Shown here: positions 49,138-64,000 of the stretch, piece by piece
How positions within the stretch are numbered: the stretch's first letter is position 1
Layout of the letters: every line of letters starts with the position of its first letter
NCBI GenBank assembly: GCA_021613535.1
Contig: CP075494.1
Location: 11,718,001 to 11,782,000 of the forward strand
Length of the DNA stretch: 64,000 nucleotides
Direction: 5' to 3'
Source of the DNA: Adineta vaga
Lineage: Eukaryota > Rotifera
Translations under genes and position numbers: made by a program
The notes under the pieces: model-generated
Seen by the model: only the letters and a program-made list of their open reading frames with translations
The model's database searches: none
What the model was told of the DNA's origin: nothing

Positions 49138-51966
49138 TTAAGAGAAACCATCAGGTGCACCACCTTTACGAATATCACAGTTGGCCCAATATTGGTTTAC
49201 TTCGTCACGCCATTCAATTCCTTGAATGATGGATCCACCATAGGCGCTACATGTTATATTGTGACCACGTTGTTTTAAAAGTTTTAAAATGTTCTAAAGA
49301 GAAACGTTCGGTAGAGTTCTATTAATAGTGCAAAATCTTACATAATCAAAACCCTGTTCAGCCATCACTTCTTGTGGTAATAATTGTGAGTGAAGTCGAG
49401 GAGCATCAACGGCATCTTTGATATTTTCATTGAACCATAGATTAAGCATGGCAACTTGTGCAATACTAGTAGTAATTTTAGTTCCACCACTAGCTCCTAA
49501 AACTTGCTGAACACGTTGATTATGATCTTCAACTAAAATTAAGGGAGACATTGATGACACAGGTCGTTTGCCAGGTGCAATAAAATTAGCTGGACTTGCA
49601 GGAACACCAAAGTAATTGACTGTATTAGGAGTAGAGAAATCGTCCATTTCATTATTATAGATGATTCCTGTTTCTGAACCAATAACTTTTGAACCATAGC
49701 TAAATAAAAAAACTCTTCATTAAAGTTTCAAACATGAAAATTTCCTTTTCATACTAGAGATTGATTGTAGATGTTAGTGCAACAGCATCACCATCAGGTC
49801 CAGTAACAGATATATGAGCTGTACCTGGTTTTACTTTATCAAGCCAGGTTCCACCATAATGTTCAAACCCATATGTTTTATAATCACTAGAAAACGAAGC
49901 ACAAACAAGATAATGAAACACCGGTTGAAATTTGATACATACTGAATTTGTGCTCGAACACTATCAGCATATTCTTTTGAAGTTAGATTTCGGATCAACT
50001 ATAATAGAAACTTGAATTAAAAGTCAATCGATTGATTTATTAAATACTAACATTATCAATATTGATAACTGATGGATCACTAAGTTCACTTCGTTTAGCA
50101 TAGGCAAATTTGAATGCTTCAATAAGTCGATGATAAAATAATGCGGCAGTTCTTGTATCTTTCAAATCGTCTGCATGAACATTATAACCTTGATAGAAAG
50201 AAGAAGAAAAAAAATATATTGATCAAATCGGCAATAAAAATGAAGATGTCTCACCTCGAAGAATATTTAAAATAAACGTCAGAATAGGTCCACTTGATGG
50301 AGCATGTGTAGTAAAAGCAGTTAATGAAGCATTCATTTGAACACTTAAAGCTTCACGAAAATCAACTTGATAATCAGCAAGATCTTGTTTTGTTAGAATT
50401 CCTTGATGACTTCTAATTTCCTTGATAATTTTATCAGCAAGCATACCGGTATAGAAAGTTTCGACACCTTGTCGAGCAATAAGTTCAAGTGTAGCAGCAT
50501 ATTTTGGTCGTTTCATAATATCACCAGCTGCATACAGCTCATTTGTAGCTTTATTTTTAATAAATAATTCTCTAAAGAAAAAAAAGGAAAAGATTAAGTT
50601 TGATATCTCTTAGCACTTTTTAAGGTTACAAACTTTAAAACAGGATCTTCATAAATGAAAGATTCAATTTTTCTTATACCAGCAGCTTGTGATGCACTAA
50701 TAACGAAACCATTTCGACACAATCGAATCGTCGGTTGAAATAGATCACTCCATGAAACACCACCACCAAATTCATCATAAGCTTTTTTATAAGCACGTAA
50801 TTCGCCAGGAACAGCAATAGATAAACCGCCTATAGAAAAGAAAAATTGAATTAATAAATTCATGTTCATCAAAATTATTACCATTCATTGACATATTTTC
50901 TCTGCCAATAAACATAGTCGAATGAGCTGCTAATGGTGCACGTTCTCTCTACAAATATCAATGATTTGATCATATGTCTATTGATAAGTTTTTACTTACT
51001 GCTATAAGACTATATGCTTTATTTCTTTTCCTAGAAATTGAAAAGAAATTATCGTTAGAATTCGAGAAGATCTTGAGGATGAATTTTACTTCGAATAAAT
51101 CAAGATCGTACATCCACCACCGATGCCCATTGAATGTGCATTCATGACACCATTACAGATAGCTGCTGCTAATGCTGCATCCATAGTCGTACCATTTTTC
51201 TCTAATATCTGACGTCCAATTTTTGAACATTCACCATTATCAACAGCTACAGCTGCACGAGCATATTTTCCTAATATAGATGAACCATTGATATGATAAG
51301 TTTCATGGCTGGCGCCACAAAATTCACTATTAACTGTGGGAAAAGCTAAAACAAACACATTTATAATAATACTGAACAATATCATAACAATTAAAGAAAC
51401 AAATTTCAGACTTTTATCTCGACTCAGCCTATCCTGCCTTACACCTTTATCTATTTGCACTCTTTAACTCCAGTTGTTGTTCACATTAATCTATTGAATT
51501 ATAAAAACTTTCTTACGTCCTTGTGAACCATAAGCAAGACCAGCAACGACGCCAGAGATGATCAGGACAGTGAATATAGCAAGAGTAAGAATAACCATTC
51601 GTCGCCTAGATAATAAAAAGATTCATTAATAGAATTCTTTGAATGAAATGTACAAAAAAAAGTTTGGAACTATAATAAACCTTCGTCTTCGAAAGATAGT
51701 TGCTTTTTTGTAAAGTAATACAATATGTGCTCGAACAAGGAATGATCGTAATGATTCACTAAGCATTGTTATAAAGATAAATCCAATAGAACTTAGCTGA
51801 ATTTAACTAACCAATGTAAATTTGAACGTCGGATAGGTACATTGGAATATTCGCTTAAGTTATTATTTGAAGAAGAAGATGAGGACGAAAGTAAGGGTTC
51901 ATGTTGATCTTTTGATATATACATCATAAGAACAGGTAAACAAGTTTTGATTAATTTTTTTATCAT
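49138..51966 (-). CDS. Gamma-glutamyltransferase (membrane-bound)
   Basis: About 13 exons with short introns. A cytoplasmic N-terminus with a poly-Ser run and a very basic stop-transfer sequence (FRRRRR) precedes a signal-anchor helix (VILTLAIFTVLIISGVVAG). The catalytic ectodomain contains the family blocks AHSMGIGGGC, GLSIAVPGE, THAPSSGPI, the autocleavage region GTAHIS with its N-terminal Thr nucleophile, STINLYGS and GASGGTKITT. The chain ends DIRKGGAPDGFS. The enzyme hydrolyses glutathione and transfers its gamma-glutamyl group at the outer cell surface; the precursor cuts itself into two subunits. The start (51966) is the first ATG of exon 1; a nested ATG pair at 51922-51927 is possible. 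The extra cytoplasmic tail of about 80 residues is longer than in vertebrate GGT1. Confidence 0.9.
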
Positions 51967-53225
51967 TATTTATTATTGATCGTCATAATAAAGGCAATTT
52001 TTTTTGCTAGTATATTCAAACAGCTGACTATACATTCATAAGGCAAGAGGCGTGTTCTCTTCTCTATGTCTGTCTGTGAGTCGAGTAGTTGAAACGAACT
52101 AATCAATCATATGACAATATAGAGGGTGCTAGTCATCAATATGTTGGAACTAGTAGAGAGTCATATGAAACATAAGTAGTGAAGCAATAATTCAATTATT
52201 TGCAAGAACACAGATCTAGGATAAAACTTGGCATTATTTATGAATCTCAATTGACTAATGAGAGTTTCGTAGCATTATGAATTGACATATAACGGATAAG
52301 GATATTGTAATAACTTATTAAATAAATGTTTCAAAGTTCCATATATAAAGAAATTCTTCTCTAATCTTATCAGTTCAATTTTATGTATTCTTAAATCATA
52401 GGCACATAATCGATGAATAAAAAACTTTCGCTACTGTTATCTTTACTTTCAAAGAATGTCTAATCAGTTTATTCTTGAATGAGAAATATCTTGCTAAACA
52501 TAATCTCGTTCCTTTACAAAAAATAAAAATATATTATGTGAATTACCTTATTCTTCTGTTCACGATATCTTACCTCTCAGTAAAGAGTGTTCTCTATTGA
52601 ATGATAGCGTCGTTCACAGCCAGTCAAACTCAGTGACTTTCTAGTAGTTAGAATCAAAGCAATGAAACGATAGAACAACTGTTTATAAATAAAAATGATA
52701 TTTAACGTGTGGGTTCATGCAGTTGCATACTGTTGACATTTTGAAGTTATTTGCTAATTATAAAAGGACGTTCGTGGTTCGCTTGAAGAATACATTATTT
52801 AAATCTTCTATTTGTCAATGGATCAAAATCACGAAGAAAAATAACGACAAAACAAGAGAGAAAGGTTCTTTTCTAATCTCAATTTTGGAAGTACATTCGA
52901 AATCGAAATATAGCCAATCAGATTAAATATGTGAACTTTCCATAGAATTTCTAAAATCATCTCAGAACGTTACAGATAATTATTAAGGCTGCATGAGCAT
53001 CACGATTAAACTTTGTCGTAGTACTTGAAGAGTATTCTACAATACTTTCTCTTTTATTGATTCATAGCAAATGAAAGGAAATAATTTAAATAAGTAGGCA
53101 ATATCTTGTACATGGATAGTTTTCTTAATTACATTTTTGGTACATAATGAGAGGATTTTTATTCGAAAACAAAAAAGCATTCGTGGATGTCAAATAGAAT
53201 CTGTTTGTTTTTCGTATTTTGTGAT
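51967..53225. other. Intergenic, no gene
   Basis: AT-rich. It should contain the promoter of the gamma-glutamyltransferase gene and the 3' flank of the VWA gene. Nothing else recognised. Confidence 0.5.
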
Positions 53226-54578
<1,353 letters not shown>

Positions 54579-55194
54579 ACAGTTATATTACTTGTTTTTT
54601 TTCTCTGTACGATCGTCCGTTAAATAGCAAAAAAAATTCAAACTAACCAAACATTTATTCTATGTCACTATATATATATATATATATATGAGGAAGAATG
54701 GAAGCAGAGAGAATTGAAGAATGAGTATACGAGTTTTTCTCCGACTGACGTCCGCAGTTGTGTTCTCTCCTGCTTTTTCTTTTCTTCATTTTACAACATG
54801 ACGACAGCATATATTTTTCTTCCTGTCAGATTCTCAAGGCTAGCAAAAAATAAACGCTCTATAAAGAAGTTAAATATATAAATTTGAGTAATCGAAATTT
54901 AGATTCAGTTTTCGATTAGATATCAATGAATACAATCGTAGATCTTAAATTTCACTGAGAGTTTTAGCATCTATACAATAATGAATTTTGTATTCCTTTA
55001 TTTTTGATTAATCATGCCGCTGAGTAGACGGTTTATATTATTTAATACGATTTTCGTAAATTAATGATTCCATTAATCTACAATTTAGCTCCTAATAACT
55101 TCGATATAGAAAAACCGTTTTGTTTCACACTTGTGTTAAATTTATTTATAAATATAATGGTGTTAAATAATCAACAAAATCTCTTAGTCATTTT
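54579..55194. other. Intergenic between VWA gene and CFAP69
   Basis: Apart from the TA microsatellite, AT-rich sequence without recognisable features; holds the 5' flank of the VWA gene and the 3' flank of CFAP69. Confidence 0.5.
54669..54689. repeat. (TA)n microsatellite
   Basis: About ten TA units in the upstream flank of the VWA gene. Confidence 0.9.
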
Positions 55195-58100
55195 TTATGA
55201 TATTAATTCCAATTCTGATGGTTTATTCATCAATTCCATAGGTGTACTTTGAATATGTAAATATCGTCCCGGAAAAGCCTAGAAATAGATAGATTTAATT
55301 TGAATTGATATTTCATACTCGATAATAATACATACTGTTATAGATAGATTTGGAATTTCTAGATTATGAACAGTATGATAGCCTGAATAATCTTTTTCTT
55401 CTGGTCTTGATTGACGAATAGCTTGATTTTGATAATCTTTTGCAGTCTAAGAAAATATCAAACAAACAAATTTTTTCGGAAAAAATCAAATCATCTATCA
55501 TACCACAAGTAATGGATATTTCGATGTTCGTGCAACCAATGATTTCCATTGTTCTGTTTGTTTTTCTTTGTATACATGATTTTGTACAATCTGAAAGTAT
55601 TCAATTATCAACAGTTATGCAAAATTCATTTCATTGCACATACATCACTATAAAATGCTTTTTCAACTTGTAAGTCTTGTTTATGGTATTGTTCTAAGAT
55701 ATAATTTTGCGTTGCTGCTACCGCTAAATGAATATTTTACATAAGAAAATTGTTCATACGAGTTGACCTAGTTTTCCTTACCTAATCCACGTTCTTCTGT
55801 CGCTCGTATAATCGTATCTGCAGCTTCATTATCAGGTGCAATTAATTTCACACCTTCCATATCCAATTCAGTAACCATTTCTTGCCAAATTTCACCCATT
55901 TTAAAGTCCAAAAAGTTCTCAATAATACATAATGTTACAAAATCTTCTTCATGTAAACCTGGTAGTTCTGTAAAACCTAATTTACAAAAAAATCCATAGA
56001 TTTTCGATCGCATATTATCAATTAAATCTAAAACAGCTCGTGATGGTTCTAATGGTGCAAGTGGAATAATTGGAACTGTTTGTTGAAGAAGACCCATCAA
56101 TGGTTTTTTATGATCATGGATGACGCCTTTTTCCGTTCGAGAAACCTTGGAAAGAAATTTGACTATAAATTTCGCCGAAATCAGACAAAAACGTTTTATA
56201 TTTACATATATTTCACGTTCTTCGTCTCGCCATAATTCACAAAGAACATGTGTAAATTGTTGTTGTTTACGTCCTTGCCATGCCATAATAAAATGAAGAC
56301 ATTTGCTATTTTCAGACAGATCTAATACAGAGCCAAGAACAATATTTTGTAAAGATTTTGGATTGGACTATTCAGAGAGAGAGAGAGAGAAAATTAGTTT
56401 TTTAATCAATGAAATATAGTTCATTTTTACTTCGATAAGATCAAGTAAAGCAAAAATGCCTTGTTTTTGGATGAATTCATCTTCATTGATAACACTACCA
56501 ACTACACAACACCAAACGCAATCAATTGCAGCAACTAATAAACGATGATAACCAAGGCCACCACAGACATATGGAGATTCGATAAGTAATAATTGAATGA
56601 GCATTTCAATACCTTCGGAACCAAAAATTTCCTAATCAAAATACGAATAAACTCAATTTCAATCTTTTGAATTCTTTCAAATTTACTTTTCTATGCACAT
56701 CTAATTCACATAAACAACTTAGAATGAATAATCCATCACAAATGACATCTAAATCCAATTGATCCATATGCATTGATTTTTGTTGTGATATACGTCTTAA
56801 ATAAACTTTATAAAAGAAAAGAAATAAATACTTGTCAAACTTTGAAAGATTAATTGATTTATTTACTTGTAATGGATGGAATAATTCCTTGATCAGATAA
56901 ATCAAGTTGAACACGTTCATCTCTTGTCGAAATAATACTTCGAAATAATCGAAGAATATATCTTAATTGTGAACGTTTATTGTTTCGACCACCTTTTCCA
57001 AAGAAACTATTTCCATGACTTTGATATTCATCTAAAATCAAATCACATATTTTCTTTATTCTATGTTCACGAACATCCTTACCATCATTAATAGTCCATT
57101 CATAGAACAATAACAATCGTGTTCCAACATGATATTCAAAGTATTCATTTAATGACTGTGGTAACAGAATCGAAAGAGCAGCTATTGCATGTAATTGAAG
57201 TTCTTCAATTTGAGCTGATGACCATTCAAAACCAGTTCCCGGAGGATTTTTTCGTGGTAATGGTTCAACATAGGATAAAAGTGCCAATAATACTCGACTA
57301 TCAATCATTAACTACAAATATAAAATAAATCTTTCGAATGAATCTCAAGAAATAATATGTGAACTACTTCATGCACTGCTGGATTTCGACTGAGAACAAC
57401 AACAGTATTGAAAAGTAATTTTTTAAATTCGAAATCTTCTTGTGATGTTGTTAATTTGGAATTTTTCACTAATGGACTATTGCTTCGTACTAAACAAAAG
57501 AGAAAGATAGAGCAAATTGATTCGAAAATAGAAATACATACATTCGGGATAGGAAGCAAAGAGAAGTAATTGTTTTGCAAATCCAGTTTCAACAACTGGA
57601 GCATCTGGTTTAAGACCAATAATTAATGAGCAAACAACGAGAATATCGTTTCTAAAAATATTTCCTGTCTTTTATAATGATAAAATATTCGAAATACAAA
57701 CCTTAATTGACGATGATATTGACTATGACTTTGTGTAACTTGACCGAGAAATGCTTCTTGTAAAAGACTAAATAGAAATTCGATGAAATAGAAAAAAAAA
57801 ATGAGAAAGATTGTTGAAATAAACTTTATAGTCACACGAGAATTAAGTTGATCACTAATTTGTTCTTCATCACCATGTTCAAGAATATTCCAAAGTGTTT
57901 CAATTGTACGAAATAAAAGTCTAACAAAAAAAAATATTCTCTTTTGAAAATCTGTCGATAGAAAGACAACAATTCTATTAAATTTCATGATTAACTTCAC
58001 TTACTCTCCGGTTGCATCCGTATCATTGATTTTCAATACTAAACGATTGACACAATCATGCGTTATCATTTTTGCTACACATTCAACTAGAAAAGAAAAT

Positions 58101-59100
58101 TCATTATCATAGATTTACAAATCACATTTCTTATACGTGATTTTGCAGAAAATATTTGTAATAATTTAATTACTAAAATTCGTAAAGATAAATCATTTTC
58201 CACGAGAGAAAGTGTCTAGAAGAGAGAGCTTTGTTTAGATACATCGAATTCACTTGAAATGTTTTACTTTCACAAGTGTTTCACAAAGATCACTGTTACA
58301 TTGAATACGAAGAAGATATTCAATTGTTGCTGGCTTTAATCCATCATAATTATCTGAAGGTATTGGTGATTTATTCGATGATTGAATTGATTTGAATAAT
58401 GTTTCAAGTACACATTTTTGAATACGTCTTATTGGTATACGAAGAAGATAACCTGATAGAATCGAAGTTATTTTTTGCTTGGAAAAATTCAAAAATGAGA
58501 TTTCGTTCTTACCAAAATCTGAATAGAAAGCGATTAATGCTGATGAATAGATTTCTGCATCAGTTGATCTATCCAATAGAAATGGTTTCGAACAATTTTG
58601 TAAAAGTTCTACAAATATATCGATATAATTTGGTTGATCTTGACAAATATCTGCAAGTATATTGAAGATTTTCATCAGATAATGTAGATCTTTCAAAATC
58701 TAGAATGAATAGTTATTAAATAAAGAAATGTTAGACAATTTTCTTCTTACATATCCATTTGTATGATGTCGATGGAGTTTTTGTAATTGACGAATCCTTC
58801 GATCAATAAGATGTGACTGAAAAGAAACAGTGCGAAGATTTAATCATTATTATATGTTTATCTATTTACTGCATGTGGATCAGTTAAAAATTTGATCGTC
58901 TTTTCAAAATCAAATGGATCTTCTTTCTAAATATACACAGGAGATAAGAAAGATTAAATTTCATATAAAAATCTTCTCACCTTCTCATCATTATTCTCCG
59001 GTTTGGATGTTAGAACATGTACAAGAGGAAAATGTTTTTGTGATATACTTTCTATTGCTGTATTTTTCATCATTGGTTCAAGTTGTGTTAGTGTAGCCAT
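55195..59100 (-). CDS. CFAP69: Cilia- and flagella-associated protein 69
   Basis: A multi-exon gene (about 20 short exons) starting MATLTQLEPMMKN at 59100 and ending at TAA (55195-55197). The protein is armadillo-like all-helical throughout. Blocks that match CFAP69 as I remember it include DCVWCCVVGSV with QKQGIFALLDLIE, the WQGRKQQQ ... LWRDEEREI segment, SKIYGFFCKLGFTELPGLHE, EDFVTLCIIENFLDFKMGEI, and a C-terminal coiled part (NYILEQYHKQDL). In vertebrates it is needed for sperm flagellum structure and olfactory cilia. In an animal thought to lack males, a role in the ciliated corona, flame cells or sensory cilia is more likely. Identification rests on several motif blocks, not an alignment. 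Confidence 0.78.
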
Positions 59101-59854
59101 CTTTGATTACTAGATAAATAATAAAAAAAAGTGACAGTGTTCACTTATAAAATTCTATCCTTGTCTGCCATTTGTAATCTTTCGAAGGATTGTTACTTAG
59201 CAACAACTTGCTACAAGTCATTCAATGATTTATAAATATGAAGACATTGAAATGATTAATCTTGTAACATGAATTTCAGTCAGTTGTAGTCTACCTTGAT
59301 TATCGAATTCTTTCAATCGAAGAGCAGATGGCGCTATGTTCATCAGTATTATATACACATACACTTAAAAAAAACAGCTCATATAACGAACAATGAAGGT
59401 GATTGTTCATATAATACTATTGGAAAAGAAACTAATAATTCTTTATTCTATACTGTTACAGCTGCTATTGCAAAGACTCATCGTTACGAATGAAATTTGA
59501 TCTTCAAAGAAATAGTTATTGATCGATCATGTCGAGGTCGAGGTCACTTCTACCATGAAGAAAAGCAATACATCTACAAATTCTTTTTTAATTGTTCATT
59601 CTTTTCTACAGACAACAGATGATCTGTTTGATTCTATATCGTATAAAAGAAAAAAAGAAAAAGTGAAATAAGCAGATTACATGTTCAAACATATGAAAAG
59701 AAAAGAAATTACAATGGACAAAAAAAAGCCATAACATCAGTAACAAAATTCAAATATTGTTTATAAAGAGTAGCGAGAAAAAATAACTTAGATGAAACTT
59801 TCCTACTGATCAAATCTTCGACTATTCATCAGTAAGTATATGTATGGATATGAA
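59101..59854. other. Intergenic between CFAP69 and the HSP70-like gene
   Basis: Holds the 5' flank of CFAP69 and the 3' flank of the next minus-strand gene. No other feature seen. Confidence 0.5.
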
Positions 59855-62087
59855 TTATTTATTCAGAAAATCGATCGTTGCTCGTACACATTTGCCGGTT
59901 GTTACATCGAGTGCGCTCACTTTAATTTCAGTATCACCGAATACCATACGTGTTTGAATTTCACGTCGCGGACGATCTTTTGAAAGCGTCGATGTATTCA
60001 TAGGAAATCCATCATGAAACATATCCAAAACCAATGTACCTAAACCAAATCAAATGAAGATTCAAGAAAACAACTATTCTTTTTTGTTCCAAAACAATTC
60101 GTACCGATTTTCCTCACACCAACATCTGTAACATAGATTGGTTTATCGGATTCCGAACAATAGAATGAAATGATACATTGTGCTTGATTATGTCTTGCAG
60201 GCGTATATTTTCTAACCACAATATCACCAAGACCAATCGATTGATCAACAAGAACAAATTTATCGAATATATCCGCACACCATTCAATATTATCTTTGAC
60301 AATTTTCTTTTCTATTTGATGATAATCCGCAACGAAACGATTTAGAACAGAAACTCCGTATGTTAAACGAGAACGACGAACATTGACAATAGTTGGATCA
60401 AGACCAAATAGGACGGCACCTAAAAACAAAAGAACAAATTGCATATTGTTCTTCTGTTTTTAAAATGAGAACGAAATGCAAACCTTTTAATATAGTTAGT
60501 GAAACATCTTGAGGAATGATCACTTTAAGAATTGATGAAAAAGCACGACGTATTTCATATTGAAGGATCGGAGATTCAGCGAAACCACCGACAAGAAAAA
60601 GATATTGAATACCTATATAATTCAGTTGTTTTAAGTCAACGTCTGATGAATTGATATTCTCTTACCCTTGACGTCTGGACTGTTTAATACATCTCCAATC
60701 GAACTTTTTATTCTTTCGACTGTATGATGAAAAAGACGTTTCATTGCATCTGGTGTTAATCTCATCATTCCCTGCGTCGACCATTTAATATCCGGATCAT
60801 TAAAACGACGAATAGCAGACTCAATAGTTGAACCCTACAATCATCTTTTCATTAGTTTTATTTACTTTGATAAATAATCGTACCTTTTTCTTCTTGTAAA
60901 AATCAATAAATGAAAATGGCAATGAAATATTTAATGGATTATTTTTAAATGGACTAGCCGTTCGTTTTCGTGCTTCAAATGCAATCATTAAATCAACATA
61001 ACCAGCTGGTCGTTTCATTTTAAATTCTTCCAATAATTCTTTACCAAATATTGTACTCATTAATTTTTCAAATTCTTGATCCACACCTTAAAATCAATTG
61101 AATAACATCTAAACTTTTCTTCAAACAATCCAACGAACATACCAACAGAACCATATGGTCCACCCGTTGCTTTATATAATTCTTTTAACGTGCCCATTTT
61201 GTTATCTAATTCATGTACAGTCATATCAACAGTACCACCACCACAATCCACCACAATATAACGTGTACCAGTATCAAGGACAACTTCAAATGATTGTGTA
61301 TTTGGATGATATTCACTTTGCTCAGTTGATACTAATCGAATAAATAAAGAAAATAATTCAATCTTATGAAACACTTTCTAATAACGACCATGATAACATG
61401 ATTGTTAGAAGGACATATGAATGTATATATATACAAAAAATTATGTTTAGTCGGTAAAGATTCTCTACATCTATCAACAGAATGTTTTTCTTTCGATAAA
61501 AGAAAGATAAACGTTCATTAACTATTTTTCCTTCCATCGCATACTAACATTTATCAGAATCAAAAAAAATTGGTGATGATTGATTAGACAAGGAAGATGA
61601 TAACGTTCCATGCTCACGTTTGATTGAATTCCGAGAGAAAGGTGGTGTTTCATCAGGAACAAATTGATGCATTCGAAGTTTTCGAATATAAATCGAAGCA
61701 GCTTCAGGTTCCAGAGCAATAAGTAATTGTTCAGGAAATTCACGTGATGCAATACCAGCCTAAAAATTTCGAGATTATTGTTGAATAGAAGAGATCATTT
61801 TCACACAAACTTGATAAGCCGCTTCTCGCATGAATTGTTTAGCTGATTGCTTCCATATTGCTGGTACAGTAATAACCCATCGAACATCTTCATTAACAAA
61901 TCTTGTACCTGATTGATCAGAAAGTTCACGTAAAGCATGTTCTTTGAAATATTGTAATGCATAAGTAAATATTGCTAATGCAGGAACTTTTCGACCATTA
62001 CTTGCAGTAATTAACGTTTGAGTATTAAGATCCTAAATTAATTTATCGATTGTGAAAAGAATCAATCTAAGTCAAACAATACCCAAT

Positions 62088-62118
<31 letters not shown>

Positions 62119-63183
62119 AAACAAAAGAATAGACATGTAGACATAACTGTTTACTTTAATTATATTTCCACTCATATATACATTAGTATTTTTGACTCTT
62201 ATCAAGATAGATACATGTACAGTTTGCATGTTTGAGAAAGAAAGTAAAAGTATGAAAGTTGGAAAGTGACATGTGCATGTTTTCCTCAAACAATTACTCA
62301 GTAGTTACTATTCTCTAACATGAAGATATAATTAATCAGTCAATATATCATATAAAAACAAACTTTAGACGTCAGAAAACTATTCATTATGATTTTTCAC
62401 TCTATTAAACAATCGTCCATCATGATCGTACTTTACTTCAATGATGTAATAGATCATCTATGCAATGAATGTTACTATTTTCTTGCATAATACTGATTAG
62501 TCAACATTCGTTTATTATTTTTTTTCTCAGAAAAGAAAGAATGCTTACTTGAACATAATGAAGATGCATTTTAAATTTTTCGAAAAATAACCATCGTTTA
62601 GCTTCATCGGGATCGAGATCATGAAAGAAATCTCTTGCGAAAAAGCCAAATGAATGAAAATCTAAATTTGGTGTTAATAAAATTGTAGTTGGCGTTTTTT
62701 GATTGATTACACCTAGAAGTACTCATTTGTAGATGAAGGAAAAGGTTGAAAGTGAGACAAACCGGGATCATTTCCATCAACTTTGCGCATCATTAAAATC
62801 GAATCAATATCTCGTGTAAATGCAAATGCATAACCACTATATGTTGTACCGAAATCAATGGCGACAACAACGAAGTGTTGACTCGATTTTTGACGATAAT
62901 TTATTGATGATTCATTTCCTGAATCATCTGATGTAATAAGTTTAGTAGGATTTGTTGGGTATCGATATGATCCAGGACTATAGGAAGATGAAGCCATGTG
63001 TTTTTGATTTGAAGAAGGAAGTTCATGTGATGAATGAGGATAATCTTCTGATTCATTGGAAGGATTCATTGATTGTGATTGATTGAGATTGATAGCTTCA
63101 GGTGAGTCTAAAAGTCATCGAAAAAAGAAAAAGAAATCTTTAGATATTTCCAGACAAAAAAAACTTTTGTTTTTCTTACCCAT
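59855..63183 (-). CDS. HSPA12-type divergent HSP70 family protein
   Basis: About eleven exons. An N-terminal Ser/Pro-rich tail of about 85 residues precedes an actin-like ATPase domain with phosphate-1 ([16 protein letters not shown]), phosphate-2 ([18 protein letters not shown]) and adenosine ([14 protein letters not shown]) motifs. The pattern, with EPEAAS and TVPAIW, fits HSPA12A/B, which lack the canonical substrate-binding lid. The stop is at 59855-59857. A four-base first exon (ATGG, 63183-63180) with good splice sites adds [14 protein letters not shown] in frame; otherwise translation would begin at 63069 (MNPSNESE). The intron between about 62034 and 62550 is long and contains a GA microsatellite. 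Bdelloids have many HSPA12-like genes. The biochemical role is unclear beyond ATP binding. Confidence 0.85.
62092..62119. repeat. (GA)n microsatellite
   Basis: About 14 AG/GA units in a long intron of the HSPA12-type gene. Confidence 0.9.
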
Positions 63184-64000
63184 AAATTTCGTCCCTTTTT
63201 CTTTTCAAAAGAAAGATTATCAAATCATTGTCTTATATTTTTCTCTAATAATCGCACAAAAAAAAATGTTTTCGTCTTCTTGTTCTTACTGAGTTTTAAC
63301 GTATAAAATAAACATCAATGATTACTCTAGTCGAGAGTTATAGAGATGGCAAGAAGCAAATGATGAATGATCGGTTGTTCGCACGACGAAGAGAAGAAAA
63401 AGACGGTGTTTATTCCACTCACTGTACAATTCTATCTTCCTCTTCTTCTCTTTCTTTTGTTCTTCTTTTCTTTATGACTGTCTTGATCGAATACAGGAAA
63501 GAAAAGGAACAAGAAAAGATGATGATAAAGCACAAGCATCATCGTACAACGACTACTGCCATCATACTACTATCATCATCATCATCATCAACAACAACAA
63601 CAACAACAACAACATCAATGAAAGAAAGAGAATATGAACTCTCATACAGCATCAAGAATGGCAAGGTGATCTCTTTTGCTATCCTATCAGATGATATGTC
63701 GGATGGTATCTGCTCAGCAGTAGATTCTTTGCCTTACTATCAAAGATGATGATAAGCAGATGGCTAATAGAGAGAGAATGAGGAGAATCTACGTATGAGA
63801 GGATTATTAGGAATAAGAAGTAAGGATTAGACTAAGACAAAAAAATAAGGGAGAAAGAAAGAAAGACAACCTCTTGACACACTTGTCTACTTCATCTAAT
63901 CATAATTGTTTAAACATACACAAATGCATACAATCATTATGTTCTCAAATAGGATTAAAGAATAAATTCATTTGATACATATTTCGATGAAAAGAAGAAC
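63184..64000. other. Upstream flank of the HSP70-like gene, low-complexity
   Basis: Contains adjoining (ATC)n and (AAC)n trinucleotide runs at about 63570-63615. A 143-codon plus-strand frame across it is made of Ser/Thr runs and is probably not a gene. Confidence 0.5.

Noticed and set aside
52717-52926. 69-codon plus-strand frame
   Set aside because: Isolated and short, with no conserved features.
63318-63749. 143-codon plus-strand open frame
   Set aside because: Made largely of Ser/Thr runs from ATC and AAC trinucleotide repeats, upstream of a minus-strand gene; no domain or splice support.

Overview
This 64 kb window is AT-rich eukaryotic (animal) DNA. It most likely comes from a bdelloid rotifer of the Rotaria/Adineta type. 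The reasons are: multi-exon genes with very short (about 45-60 nt) GT-AG introns; expanded families that are typical of bdelloids (an Arg-type ADP-ribosyltransferase joined to NHL repeats, FG-GAP membrane proteins, divergent F-box and GPCR families, TIR proteins); many miniature inverted-repeat elements; and a short TGTGGG telomere-like array. Genus and species cannot be fixed from the sequence alone. All gene models below were built by hand from splice signals and reading-frame phase.

Layout. 1-3.4 kb: no gene, two palindromic repeats. 3.5-7.3 kb: an ART-NHL fusion gene followed by a broken tandem copy of its NHL exon. 8.0-11.4 kb: inverted repeat copies flanking a minus-strand gene remnant and an envelope-glycoprotein-like ORF, probably retroelement debris. 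13.0-14.6 kb: a decayed F-box/LRR-like gene. 15.8-19.7 kb: a TA-flanked miniature element just upstream of an 18-exon neprilysin (M13) gene. 19.7-22.8 kb: gene-free. 22.8-32.0 kb: either one very large modular membrane gene (three Cys-rich ectodomain modules plus FG-GAP repeats) or a cluster of fused-looking neighbours; its introns host miniature elements. 32.3-36.6 kb: nested transposons, a decayed unknown gene and a truncated GPCR. 36.9-42.1 kb: two tandem ARM-TIR-SAM genes on the minus strand. 42.4-63.2 kb: a dense conserved block with ING3 (-), CYC1 (+), RNF170 (+), an unknown single-pass membrane protein (-), gamma-glutamyltransferase (-), a VWA protein (-), CFAP69 (-) and an HSPA12-type HSP70 (-).

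Two themes stand out. First, two different kinds of NAD-consuming enzyme candidate (ART and TIR) occur as multidomain proteins with duplicated exons, and both duplications show tracts of near or full nucleotide identity next to diverged sequence, which looks like gene conversion. Second, the left 36 kb is accessory, repeat-rich and full of broken genes, while the right 22 kb is conserved housekeeping sequence with compact introns.
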